A DNA stretch of 64,000 nucleotides, from the NCBI RefSeq assembly GCF_019733395.1, contig NZ_JAIHOO010000001.1, positions 1,302,001 through 1,366,000 of the forward strand, given 5' to 3'. This document shows positions 49,967-57,969 of the stretch, piece after piece; position 1 is the stretch's first letter, and each line of letters begins with the position of its first letter. This DNA is from Lysobacter sp. BMK333-48F3. GTDB taxonomy: Bacteria > Pseudomonadota > Gammaproteobacteria > Xanthomonadales > Xanthomonadaceae. The notes under the pieces were generated by a model. That model saw only the letters and a list, made by a program, of their open reading frames with translations, ran no database searches and was not told the DNA's origin. The position numbers and the translations under genes are program-made.

Positions 49967-50875
49967 TCAGTCGATGCGGGTCCACGCGGTGCCATCGAAG
50001 CACATGAGGTCCTTCGCGCCGATGGACCACATCACGCCGTCACCGGTGGTTAGCCGGTAGCAGGTCTTGGCTTGGTCCTCGCCCATGTATACGGGGCCGA
50101 GTTCGCCGTCTTCGAGCACGTAGACGGCATCCATCGACGAGGCGTACAAGCGGCCGTCGAACCAGGCGAGGTTCCAAAGGTCTTCCGCGAAGTCAGTCTG
50201 AGCCAGAACCTCCCACTGTCCGGCACGGCCCTTGAGCAGCATGCCGTTGTGCCCGCAGGCGTAGACGAATCCGTCGCCGGCGCAGCAAACGTCCACGAGA
50301 ACCGTGTTGACAGGGCTCGATTGGGCGGTCCAGGTGCCGTGATCGCAGTGCCAGATCTCGCCGTCCCAACCCACCGCGTACAACTCGTCCATCGAGCGCC
50401 CGTCGATCGCCTCGAAACCACAGATGGCCTTCGGGTCAGGGTCGCGGGGAATGCCGCGCTCAAAGCTGACCCAGGCATTGTCGCCCTTGCGTAGGTACAC
50501 TTGGCGGTTCATGCCGACGACGACGACCTCGCCGCCGACGCAACGCACACCACGCAGCGGGCCACGGTCATCTGGGGAAGAGTCGGGGGAAGCGACGGCT
50601 TCCTCATGCCGGCCACCCCCGCCCACGAGCAAGGCGGATCCGAACTCGCCGACTGCGATGAGTTGCACGCGCGGATGCTGGGTCAAGGCGACGCCCGCGG
50701 TGCGCCAGTCGGTATGCCCCCCGTTTCCCCACGTGCCTGGCTTCCACTGCGTGACGCTCGACATCGCGAGTTTCGATGCGGCTACGGCATCGTCCGAGAG
50801 CACGATGTATACGACATCGCGAGAGCGGATCGCCGCGGCGACAAAAGAATAGAGGTCGGTCCAGTAGCCCGCCAT
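49967..50875 (-). CDS. Beta-propeller protein, array copy 2 (intact)
   Basis: 302 residues. Blades with the pattern G-x-V-Y-A-C-G-x-x-G-x-L-x-K-G repeat: RVQLIAVGEFGSALLVGG, DELYAVGWDGEIWHCDHGTW, GFVYACGHNGMLLKGRAGQW, RLYASSMDAVYVLEDGELG and GVMWSIGAKDLMCFDGTAW. Start at 50875 keeps the N-terminal helix YSFVAAAIRSRDVVYI shared with copy 1. No signal peptide, so probably cytoplasmic. Function unknown. Confidence 0.75.
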   Translation of the reverse strand: MAGYWTDLYSFVAAAIRSRDVVYIVLSDDAVAASKLAMSSVTQWKPGTWGNGGHTDWRTAGVALTQHPRVQLIAVGEFGSALLVGGGGRHEEAVASPDSSPDDRGPLRGVRCVGGEVVVVGMNRQVYLRKGDNAWVSFERGIPRDPDPKAICGFEAIDGRSMDELYAVGWDGEIWHCDHGTWTAQSSPVNTVLVDVCCAGDGFVYACGHNGMLLKGRAGQWEVLAQTDFAEDLWNLAWFDGRLYASSMDAVYVLEDGELGPVYMGEDQAKTCYRLTTGDGVMWSIGAKDLMCFDGTAWTRID

Positions 50876-51032
50876 GATGGTGTGTCCGGAGGTTGCGGTG
50901 CGCTTTAATCGCGTGCTGGGCCCTCGATGACCAAATCATCGAGGTGGGCGAGAGAGCCCCCTTAGTTGCTGACGGATGACGGTCGCAAGTGCGGGCCGGG
51001 GTGACGGGTGGTGCATGGGCGGAGGGACAGGC

Positions 51033-51176
51033 TCAGGCGATGCGTTCCCACTGGCGGCCATCGAACTGCAAGATGTCCTCGGCCCCGACCGTCCAGAGGA
51101 TGCCGTCGTGCGCGTCGAGGTGGAAGAAGATGGAAGGGGCGTCGTCGAGCGAGGTGTTGGAGGGGCGATACGCCAT
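51033..51176 (-). pseudogene. C-terminal fragment of a third beta-propeller copy
   Basis: 47 codons (MAYRPSNTSLDDAPSIFFHL.. to FDGRQWERIA) that match only the last blade of copy 1 (DDDAPSTFGHLDARHGILWT). It begins 3 bp after the stop of the secreted-protein gene. The 70 bp downstream also resemble the flank of copy 1 (GGAGGGACAG), showing that copies arose by duplication with their 3' flank. Confidence 0.7.
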
Positions 51177-51179
51177 AGT

Positions 51180-51752
51180 TTAAGAAACCCACCAATCCTG
51201 CACCAGGAATGGCCTGCCCTGCCCCGGCACGTACACCATGATGTGACCTTGGCTGCACAAGGGGCCGCAGCGAGTGCCCAGGTAACGGATGGCCACAGCA
51301 GCAACAGGGACCTTCGAGCCGTCCAACAGGACCGTGGCGGAGCCGCTTTCCAGCGCGGCCAGCACGATGGCCGTCGCCTCGCCATCCAAGGCCCCATTGA
51401 TTGGCACACAGCCATTTTTGCTCTTGACGGCAGCGGCAGCCGACAGCAGTGCGGATGCCCGCCGGCCTTCGATGAGTGCCAGCCGTTCTGCTTCGGTCGT
51501 CCATTGGGCATGCTGGACTGCGGCTTTCCTGGCCAGCTCCTGCCGATCGAGCAGCACCGTGACGCCGCTCCATGTGGTCGCAAGGCAATCCGCAGGCGGC
51601 CCGGAGCGTTGAGTAACCGTGCGGGTCTCGTCCACGTCGGTGCCTGCTTTGGGACGGTCGACCGGCGCTGCAAGGAGGAGTGTTGAAGTAAACATCGTCA
51701 CCAAGAAAAGCAGCGTTCTGCGACACAACGATTGAGGGAAAGTCTTGTACAT
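51180..51752 (-). CDS. Small secreted protein, intact copy of the array
   Basis: 190 residues with a signal peptide (TLLFLVTMFTSTLLLAAP). The mature part has SGVTVLLDRQELARKA, EAERLALIEGRRASALLSAA and YLGTRCGPLCSQGHIMVYVP. The phrase about an alanine-rich helix followed by two Cys suggests a periplasmic fold with a disulfide. Family not recognised. ATG at 51752 chosen for the signal peptide; the open frame runs on to 51824. Confidence 0.6.
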   Translation of the reverse strand: MYKTFPQSLCRRTLLFLVTMFTSTLLLAAPVDRPKAGTDVDETRTVTQRSGPPADCLATTWSGVTVLLDRQELARKAAVQHAQWTTEAERLALIEGRRASALLSAAAAVKSKNGCVPINGALDGEATAIVLAALESGSATVLLDGSKVPVAAVAIRYLGTRCGPLCSQGHIMVYVPGQGRPFLVQDWWVS

Positions 51753-51994
51753 GGACCGCGTGGCTGTCAGTTTGTTCAATGTCAGGAGCTTTCCAGTGAG
51801 ACGCAGACCCGGCAGCAGTCGCACAGAGCTAGGTCCTTGCGGCTGCCGATCTGAAAAACATCCAGTGCGGGACCTGTGGACGACAGAGTCATGAGACCTC
51901 GTGGCGGAAGACCCACGAGGTCGTCAGTCTAGCCGGCGTAGCCAAGTTAAGTGGAGCTGCTGTAGGCCAGTCGCTGCAGGGACTCGGCGCGGGA
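51753..51994. other. Intergenic region
   Basis: No gene or clear repeat is seen. It separates the array from the GH16 gene. Confidence 0.4.
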
Positions 51995-52924
51995 TCAAGG
52001 CGACGCCGTCTTCCTGTACACACGCACCCAATCGATATCCAGCGCTTGCGGGAACGCATTGTCGTCGATACCGTGGCGGCCGGCCCAATCGCCTCCGATG
52101 GCCAGATTCAGCAGGATATGCGCCGGCCCCGCAGGCTTGCCGTCGTTATCGTAGATCCAGCGGTAAGTGCGCGCGTTGGTCCGCACACCGTCGACGTAGA
52201 ACGCAATGCCGGTCTCCGTCCACAGCAGGCCATAGGTGTGGAAATCCGCGGTCAGGTCGGACGGGGCCCAGAACAGATTCCATGCGCGCTGGTAATTCGG
52301 ATGGGCATAGGTGAGCGCGCTCGGGATCCGCCCGGCATGGGTGACGGCGCCGCTGTGCACCATGTTCTTAGGCCGCGACGACGGGTTCTCTTCGACACCG
52401 TCGACGACGAACTCGAAGATGTCGATCTCCGGCCCCCAATACAGCTTGCCGGTCGGCGAGTAGCCCGAGTTCAACCAGAACGCAGGGAATACCCCTTTTC
52501 CGTCCGGCATGCGCACCCGAGCTTCCAGGTAATAGCTGGTGCTCGAAGAGGGCTTGAATTCCCAGCGCGACCGGATCATGCCCGATTCATAGCCGGCACC
52601 GACCCGGCGCGCGGTGAGGCTCAGCATCCCGTCGTACATCAGATGGTTCGCATTGTCCCGATAGACCTGGGCCTCGCTGGTCAGCCGGTCGAGCGTACCA
52701 TTGGCGTAGATGTAACGGGTCGCCCACTTTTCCCGATTCAACTGGGTGTCGTTGAATTCATCGTTGAATACCACCGAGTATCCAGCGGGAACGTAGCTGC
52801 CCGCGTCGCTCAGGATTCGCTCTCGCAATTCGCCCGCGTGGGCGACGGAACCGAGCACCGGCAACGCGAGGATCGTCATCGCGGCGATCGGCCGCACCCA
52901 TTGGGTATGCTTCCAGACTTCCAT
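51995..52924 (-). CDS. Secreted glycoside hydrolase family 16 protein
   Basis: 309 residues. A signal peptide (PIAAMTILALPVLGSVAHA) is followed by a single GH16 domain. The catalytic motif E-x-D-x-x-E is in GPEIDIFEFVVDG; VVFNDEFNDTQLNREKW opens the fold and HILLNLAIGGDWAG closes it. GH16 enzymes cleave beta-1,3/1,4-glucans or other polysaccharides such as laminarin. It fits the predatory, cell-wall-degrading habit of Lysobacter (inference). AAGGAG lies 8 nt before the ATG. Confidence 0.9.
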   Translation of the reverse strand: MEVWKHTQWVRPIAAMTILALPVLGSVAHAGELRERILSDAGSYVPAGYSVVFNDEFNDTQLNREKWATRYIYANGTLDRLTSEAQVYRDNANHLMYDGMLSLTARRVGAGYESGMIRSRWEFKPSSSTSYYLEARVRMPDGKGVFPAFWLNSGYSPTGKLYWGPEIDIFEFVVDGVEENPSSRPKNMVHSGAVTHAGRIPSALTYAHPNYQRAWNLFWAPSDLTADFHTYGLLWTETGIAFYVDGVRTNARTYRWIYDNDGKPAGPAHILLNLAIGGDWAGRHGIDDNAFPQALDIDWVRVYRKTASP

Positions 52925-53005
52925 TGCTAACTCCTTATTAGGGGATCCAGCGCCCGCCGGACGAGACGCATCGCGCCTCGTCATGCAGCACAAGCCAGGG
53001 GCTGG

Positions 53006-53040
53006 ATCGAAAGACCCCGTCATGAGCGGGGCCTTTCGAT
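53006..53040 (-). terminator. Hairpin between secreted protein and GH16 genes
   Basis: ATCGAAAG..CCCCG and CGGGG..CTTTCGAT form a 13-bp stem with one G-T or A-C mismatch around a TCATGAG loop. It lies after the minus-strand gene ending at 53257 and before the GH16 start, so it may end or attenuate that transcript. The rest of 52925-53256 shows no gene. Confidence 0.6.
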
Positions 53041-53256
53041 TTGATGGGACTCAGCGCCTTGCGACGGACGCGGTCGTACCCGCGACTTGGCCGCGAAGCG
53101 CCTTCACGTGCGTTGTAATCCAGCCGCAGCCTCAGGCCTGAAAGTGCAATCGTCAGGCGTCTTGGCTCTGTTTCGGCCGCATGGTCATTCGCTTCGGATC
53201 AATGGCCCGCGTCAGCTACGTCGTGCGCGCAGACGGCGGCGACCGAAAGCGCTGCC

Positions 53257-54957
53257 TCACCTTTCTGGAATGGCGTAGCTGGGAATCTGCACGTTATAGG
53301 TTTCCGTGGAGGCGGCCGACCGACCCCAGTTGGAGTTCCACGCGATCTTGGTCAGCGAGCGGTTCACCGCCGGCACCGGTGCGCTGTCGTAGTCGACGTA
53401 ACTTACCCGGGTGTCGGCGATGTTGTAGATCCGGGGATTGGCCGCCAGTTCCACCACCATGATCTTGCGATGCGCCCACTGCTGGCTGCAGCTGGTGCGG
53501 GCGCAGCCTTCGGCCTGGGTACCCATCACCACCCAGCCCGGCTTGGCGAAGGCACGGCCGGAAAAGTGCATGGCCGTGGTGGTTCCATTCAAGTACGAGG
53601 AGAACAGCGTCGTCTTTTGCCCGGTGCGCAGGTTGTACATGTAGACGTCGCCGTCCTTCAGCACCGGATCGCTGATGCGCAGGTAGTTGCTGACGTAGAC
53701 GTCGTCGCCGTTCTTGTCGATCGCCATGTCGGAGTGCTGTCCGTCGTTGGTGATCTGCCGCGAGCTGCTCAGGTCGCGCGGCCATACCGTAGTCCCGACG
53801 TAAGGCACGTTGACCACGCAGTAGTTCCCGCTCGGACTCATGCTGACGTTGTCGATGTGTCCGGTGTGATCGGCCATGCCGAGGATGCGGTCTTCGGTCT
53901 TGTCCCAGGTGAAGATGCCCAGGCGCGAGCCGGCGCTGTTCTTCACCATCAAGCACCAGTACCGGCCGTCGGCCGACGGCGAGCCTTCGGCGGCCGTCGA
54001 TGCCGAAGCCGCGGCCGGCCAGCGCGCCTTCAGGCGAGCGGCGAAGTTCGCCTGCACCGAGCGCACGCCGGTCTTCACGTCGATCTTGCGCAGCAACATG
54101 CCGACGCCTTCGGAGTTCATGTAGTACAGCAGGTCACGGTTGAGCGGGTCCCACTGCGGCTCGGCGTCGCCCGCCAGCCCGTCGCCGCCGGGCAGGTAGG
54201 ACAGCGACCGGATGTAGCGGCCGGTCGCCGGCTCGTACAAGTGCCAGGAACCGTCGCCGGCGGCGATCAGCTGCGCGCTGTCGTCGGCGTTGAACGGTTG
54301 CTTGCGCGAGTAGTCGTTGCGCGCATAGCCGGGCAGGCCGTCGGCCGCGCGGTCGGTCAGCCGCATCTGGCAGGTGCCGTAGTTGTAGCCGCGGGTGGCG
54401 ATGCCGCGCTGCGGCTGGGGTGTGGTCGCCCAAGGTTGCACGAGCTTGCCTTGCGCCAACTGGAAGCCGGCCGGATAGAACCCGGCGCAGGGACCGACGG
54501 TGCCGTCGGAGGTGGTGGCGTTGGCGGTGATCGTGGTTTCTATGCGGGTCTTGTTGCCGGCCGCGTCGAATGCCGCCACGTAGATCAGGTTGGCGCCGGC
54601 GACCACCGGAATCTTGCCGATCGTCCACGACGCGACCGTGCCGGCGCCGCTGAGCGTGGCGGTGCCGACCACCCCGGTGCGGGTGTTGTGCCACACCACC
54701 TTGGACACCGCGACATCGTCGCTGACCCAGCCGGTCAGCGAGTGACTCTGGCCGGCGACGACCCATGCGCCGCCGCTGATGCGGACCTTGGGCGACAGCG
54801 TATCGGCGAGCGTTGCGGCCGCGGCCGGCTCGATAGCGCGACTGATCGCCTGTCCGTCTGCGGCCGGGGTTTGGGCGGCGGTACCGAGGGAAGCCCACGC
54901 CATGACCGGAGCGATTCCGGCGACGCTCATAGCTGCGAATAGCGAATTCAATTTCAT
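53257..54957 (-). CDS. Large secreted beta-propeller protein with N-terminal Ig-like domain
   Basis: 566 residues. A signal peptide (LFAAMSVAGIAPVMAWAS) is followed by a Big/Ig-like domain at about 55-145 (VRISGGAWVVAGQSHSLTGW, WHNTRTGVVGTATLSG, LIYVAAFDAAGNKTR). The rest (about 165-560) has propeller-like motifs (AEPQWDPLNRDLLYYMN, SMSPSGNYCVVNVPYVG, HSDMAIDKNGDDVYVSN). It may bind or process a polysaccharide together with the GH16 enzyme. ATG at 54957 used; a TTG two codons upstream with AAGGAG 5 nt before it is a serious alternative. Confidence 0.75.
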   Translation of the reverse strand: MKLNSLFAAMSVAGIAPVMAWASLGTAAQTPAADGQAISRAIEPAAAATLADTLSPKVRISGGAWVVAGQSHSLTGWVSDDVAVSKVVWHNTRTGVVGTATLSGAGTVASWTIGKIPVVAGANLIYVAAFDAAGNKTRIETTITANATTSDGTVGPCAGFYPAGFQLAQGKLVQPWATTPQPQRGIATRGYNYGTCQMRLTDRAADGLPGYARNDYSRKQPFNADDSAQLIAAGDGSWHLYEPATGRYIRSLSYLPGGDGLAGDAEPQWDPLNRDLLYYMNSEGVGMLLRKIDVKTGVRSVQANFAARLKARWPAAASASTAAEGSPSADGRYWCLMVKNSAGSRLGIFTWDKTEDRILGMADHTGHIDNVSMSPSGNYCVVNVPYVGTTVWPRDLSSSRQITNDGQHSDMAIDKNGDDVYVSNYLRISDPVLKDGDVYMYNLRTGQKTTLFSSYLNGTTTAMHFSGRAFAKPGWVVMGTQAEGCARTSCSQQWAHRKIMVVELAANPRIYNIADTRVSYVDYDSAPVPAVNRSLTKIAWNSNWGRSAASTETYNVQIPSYAIPER

Positions 54958-54982
54958 TTTCAACTCGTCTCCTTATGAGTTA

Positions 54983-55038
54983 TGTAAGCGATTACAAGAT
55001 CATGTAATCGTTTACATAAATGAATGTAATCGATTTCA
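54983..55038 (-). promoter_or_regulatory. Three LacI-type operator palindromes
   Basis: TGTAAGCGATTACA (54983-54996, perfect palindrome), TGTAATCGTTTACA (55003-55016) and TGTAATCGATTTCA (55025-55038). Centres are 20 and 22 bp apart, about two helical turns. The sites lie 26-81 bp upstream of the secreted protein start. A CG centre in a TGTAA..TTACA frame is typical of LacI-family regulators of sugar use. No LacI-type gene is in the window. Confidence 0.7.
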
Positions 55039-55192
55039 CCCGGCGTTGACGTGACCGCCCGCTCATTTGCCGATCCTGGCGATTCGGGTAGGCAAGGCCT
55101 GAGAAGAGGCTCGCAGCCAACAACAGATCCGCCTTGGTCCGCTCGACGAGTCGTTCGACGCTGGAAGCGTTGGCGATATGCGCGAACGACCA
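55039..55192. other. Spacer between operators and aldehyde dehydrogenase fragment
   Basis: No gene is seen. It forms the right edge of the accessory segment. Confidence 0.4.
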
Positions 55193-55357
55193 GACCCGCC
55201 ATTCGGCGGCATCGGCGCCATCCACGGCCGCAACGGCTTCGACACCTTCAGCAAGCTGCTGCCGGTGTTCCGCCAGCGCCGGCTCGCCGCCAGCGACCTG
55301 CTCAAGCCGCCGTATCGCGGCAAGATCGACGCGATGATCCGCTGGCTGGCGAAGTAG
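55193..55357 (+). pseudogene. 3' fragment of the aldehyde dehydrogenase gene
   Basis: Encodes GIGAIHGRNGFDTFSKLLPV and the rest of the dehydrogenase C-terminus to RWLAK and stop. Compared with 47085-47264 it has a 15-bp deletion between CGGCATCGG repeats and only a few base changes (one changes His to Arg in VFRQRR). It has no start and no upstream part. Confidence 0.9.
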
Positions 55358-55392
55358 CGGACACGGCGATCCGCACCGCTTCGTAGCGGCGC

Positions 55393-55462
55393 CGCGGCGA
55401 TGCGGCGATGCGGCGATGCGGCGATGCGATGATGCGATGATGATCGGCGCATCGCATCGCCC
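55393..55462. repeat. Tandem (GCGGCGAT)n / (GCGATGAT)n repeat
   Basis: About four GCGGCGAT octamers followed by GCGATGAT copies and an inverted GCGCATCGCATCGC end. It lies 20-90 bp upstream of the start at 55482. Length variation here could affect expression of that gene. Confidence 0.75.
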
Positions 55463-55481
55463 ATAGAGAAGGAACTCGTCC

Positions 55482-56729
55482 ATGACCGACGTCGCCCGCA
55501 CGCCGGACGCCGCGCCTTCCGCGCGCCGCGTCGGCCTGATCGCCTTCGCGGCCTGGCCGGCGATCGTCGCGGTCTGGGTGGCCTGGCTGGCCTATCGCCT
55601 GCACCGCTCCGACGTCAGCTGGTGGCTGGCCTACGAGGGCAGCTGGGTCGCGATCGCCGCGATCGCGATCGCTCCGCTGCCGCTGCTGGTCTGGGCCGGA
55701 CGCGGCCGCCGCCTGGGCCCGGCCCTGCTCGGCTTGGCCCTGGGCGGCATCGCTGCGCTGGCCCTGGCCCTGCTCGGCCGCCAGGCGATCGTCGATCTGC
55801 GCGAACGCGACTTCCAGGCCAAGCAGGCGCGACTGGAGGCATTCGCGGCGACCGTACGCAGCGGCGATCCGGCGCGCATCCGCGCCGGCCTGGCGGCCCT
55901 GCCCGAACAGCCGACGCCGGCGCAGGCGCTGTGCGCGCTCAGCGGCGGCCCCAGCTACCGCTACGTGCGCTGGCTGTGGTTCGACGAACAGGCCTACGGA
56001 CCGCGCCAGAACGGCGCCGATCTGCTGGTGGCCGCCGCGGCCGTGGTTGCCGGACCGGCCACGCGCGAAGCCAAGCAAAGCGCGTTGCGGGTGGTGCTGC
56101 GCGCGCTGGCCGAGCACGAAACCGACGGCGCGCACTTCGCGCGCTGGGCGCAGTTGTGGCGCACGACCTTGCCGGCGCCGGTGGCCGCGGCTCCGCTGCT
56201 GTTCGAAGACGACGGCGACCCGGAGGGCTGCCGGATCGGCGACCCGGCCGAGCGCGTACTGCGCCAGTGGCAGGGGCCGGGCCTGCAGGCCTGGCTCGAC
56301 GCCGGCTTCGGCTTCGGCCCCGGGCAATCGCCGGCCGCCCTGCGCGCGGTGGAATCCAGGCAACAACTCGCGCGCCTGCTCGACGCCGCGCCGGCGATCG
56401 CCACGCAACTGCGCGAAGATCCGGTGCTGGGCGCGCGGGCGCTGTCGGCGCAGGCCGACGGCCTGTCCAAACGCCTCGACGCGGCATCGCGGCCGGCGGC
56501 GCTGGCCGAGACCATCGAGGCGCTGCGCGCCGCCGGCGCCGACCCGGTGGGCGCCGGCAGCGCCTGGACCGCCTGCGACCGCTTCCTCGACGACGAACGC
56601 AACAGCGAATCGGACGCGACCGGGACCGCCGAGCGCAACGCCGCGGCCGAGCGCATCCGTGCCGCGCTGTGCCCGGCCGGCAAGACGGTCGCAGCCACGA
56701 CGGGCCGGGCCGACAGCCGCGCGCGCTGA
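55482..56729 (+). CDS. Uncharacterised membrane protein, paralogue of the protein at 44468
   Basis: 415 residues, not recognised. Three membrane segments near the start (LIAFAAWPAIVAVWVAWLAY, AIAAIAIAPLPLLVW, LLGLALGGIAALALALLG) and a helical soluble domain rich in Ala, Leu and Arg. A Cys sits near the end (RIRAALCPAGK) as in the paralogue. A purine-rich site (AGAGAAGGAA) lies before the ATG. It directly follows the dehydrogenase fragment, while its paralogue directly precedes the intact dehydrogenase gene. Confidence 0.65.
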   Translation: MTDVARTPDAAPSARRVGLIAFAAWPAIVAVWVAWLAYRLHRSDVSWWLAYEGSWVAIAAIAIAPLPLLVWAGRGRRLGPALLGLALGGIAALALALLGRQAIVDLRERDFQAKQARLEAFAATVRSGDPARIRAGLAALPEQPTPAQALCALSGGPSYRYVRWLWFDEQAYGPRQNGADLLVAAAAVVAGPATREAKQSALRVVLRALAEHETDGAHFARWAQLWRTTLPAPVAAAPLLFEDDGDPEGCRIGDPAERVLRQWQGPGLQAWLDAGFGFGPGQSPAALRAVESRQQLARLLDAAPAIATQLREDPVLGARALSAQADGLSKRLDAASRPAALAETIEALRAAGADPVGAGSAWTACDRFLDDERNSESDATGTAERNAAAERIRAALCPAGKTVAATTGRADSRAR

Positions 56730-56746
56730 GCGCTACACTGCGCGGC

Positions 56747-57514
56747 ATGAAAATCGTCAGCTGGAACGTCAACTCGCTCAACGTGCGCCTGCCGCACCTG
56801 CAACAGTGGCTGGCCGGGTTCGCGCCCGACATCGTCGCGCTGCAGGAAACCAAGCTCGAAGACAACCGCTTCCCCGACACCGTCCTGGCCGAAGCCGGCT
56901 ACCGCAGCGTGTTCGCCGGGCAGAAGACCTACAACGGCGTGGCGATCCTCTCGCGCGAAACCGCGCAGGACGTGCAGGTCGGCATTCCCGGTTTCGAGGA
57001 CGAGCAGAAGCGGGTCATCGCCGCCACCGTCGGCGGCCTGCGCATCGTCAACCTGTACGTGGTCAACGGCCAGGACGTGGGCACCGAGAAGTACGCCTAC
57101 AAGCTGCGCTGGCTCGACGCCGTGCACGCCTGGCTGGAGCAGGAACTGGCGCGCCACCCGGACACCATCGTGCTTGGCGACTTCAACATCGCCCCGGAAG
57201 CGCGCGACACCCACGATCCGGCGGTGTGGAACGACGACCACATCCTGACCTCGACCGCCGAGCGCGACGCGCTGCGCCGCCTGCTCGCGCTCGGCCTGCA
57301 CGACGGCTACCGCCTGCACAACCAGGACGAAGGCCAGTTCTCGTGGTGGGACTACCGCCAGGCCGGCTTCCGCCGCAACCTCGGCCTGCGCATCGACCTC
57401 AACCTGGTCTCCGAATCCCTGCGCGCCCGCTGCGTCGCCTCCGGCATCGACCGCGAACCGCGCACCTGGGACCGCCCCAGCGATCACGCGCCGGCGTGGG
57501 TGGCTTTGGCTTGA
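56747..57514 (+). CDS. xthA: Exodeoxyribonuclease III
   Basis: 255 residues. It removes nucleotides 3'-5' and cleaves at abasic sites in base excision repair. Motifs are SWNVNSLNVRL, ALQETKLED, VLGDFNIAPEARD, RIDLNLVS and the final PSDHAPAW with the catalytic His. Starts 17 bp after the preceding stop. Followed by a heptamer repeat tract and a bidirectional terminator. Confidence 0.95.
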   Translation: MKIVSWNVNSLNVRLPHLQQWLAGFAPDIVALQETKLEDNRFPDTVLAEAGYRSVFAGQKTYNGVAILSRETAQDVQVGIPGFEDEQKRVIAATVGGLRIVNLYVVNGQDVGTEKYAYKLRWLDAVHAWLEQELARHPDTIVLGDFNIAPEARDTHDPAVWNDDHILTSTAERDALRRLLALGLHDGYRLHNQDEGQFSWWDYRQAGFRRNLGLRIDLNLVSESLRARCVASGIDREPRTWDRPSDHAPAWVALA

Positions 57515-57517
57515 GGT

Positions 57518-57640
57518 CGGGGCTCGGGGCTCGGGGCTCGGGAATCGGGAATCGGGAATCGGGAATCGGGAAATGCTCAGCCCTCTCGGTCCGCCACGCA
57601 ACCGCTTCTGACCATTCCCCATTCCCGATTCCCCATTCCC
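57518..57640. repeat. Heptamer tandem repeats after xthA
   Basis: (GGGGCTC)n followed by (GGGAATC)n at 57518-57571, then an opposing (CCCATTC)n tract at 57612-57640. Same unit family as 4664-4705. The two tracts could pair as a long imperfect hairpin. Confidence 0.8.
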
Positions 57641-57648
57641 GCCGCAAC

Positions 57649-57678
57649 AAAAAAGCCCGGCCGAAGCCGGGCTTTTTT
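57649..57678. terminator. Bidirectional rho-independent terminator
   Basis: AAAAAAGCCCGGC, loop CGAA, GCCGGGCTTTTTT. It lies between the convergent xthA and the GlsB/YeaQ-like gene and can serve both strands. Confidence 0.9.
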
Positions 57679-57693
57679 CGTTGCGGCAACGCG

Positions 57694-57969
57694 TCAGCGT
57701 ACGCGACCGCGGCGGAACAGATTGACGATGGCCAGCAGCACCACCGCGCCGACCAGCGACAGCAGCAGGCCGCTGAGGCTGAAAGCGCCGCTGTTGATGG
57801 TGCCCGAACCGATGCCGAGCACGCCGCCCAGCCAACCGCCGAGGAACGCGCCGACGATGCCGACGATGATGTTGAGGAAAATTCCCTGCTGACCGTCGGT
57901 CCTCATGATCATGCTGGCGATCCAGCCGATGACACCGCCTACGACCAGCCAAATGATGATACCGAGCAT
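57694..57969 (-). CDS. GlsB/YeaQ/YmgE-family small membrane protein
   Basis: 91 residues with three membrane segments. The family pattern is IIIWLVVGGVIGWIASMIM, NIIVGIVGAFLGGWLGG and a final segment before NLFRRGR. Members are stress-associated; function unknown. GGAGAAC lies shortly before the ATG. Confidence 0.88.
   Translation of the reverse strand: MLGIIIWLVVGGVIGWIASMIMRTDGQQGIFLNIIVGIVGAFLGGWLGGVLGIGSGTINSGAFSLSGLLLSLVGAVVLLAIVNLFRRGRVR

Noticed and set aside
49342..49995. 217-residue minus-strand frame
   Set aside because: It runs through the decayed secreted-protein copy and the N-terminal region of propeller copy 1 in a different frame.
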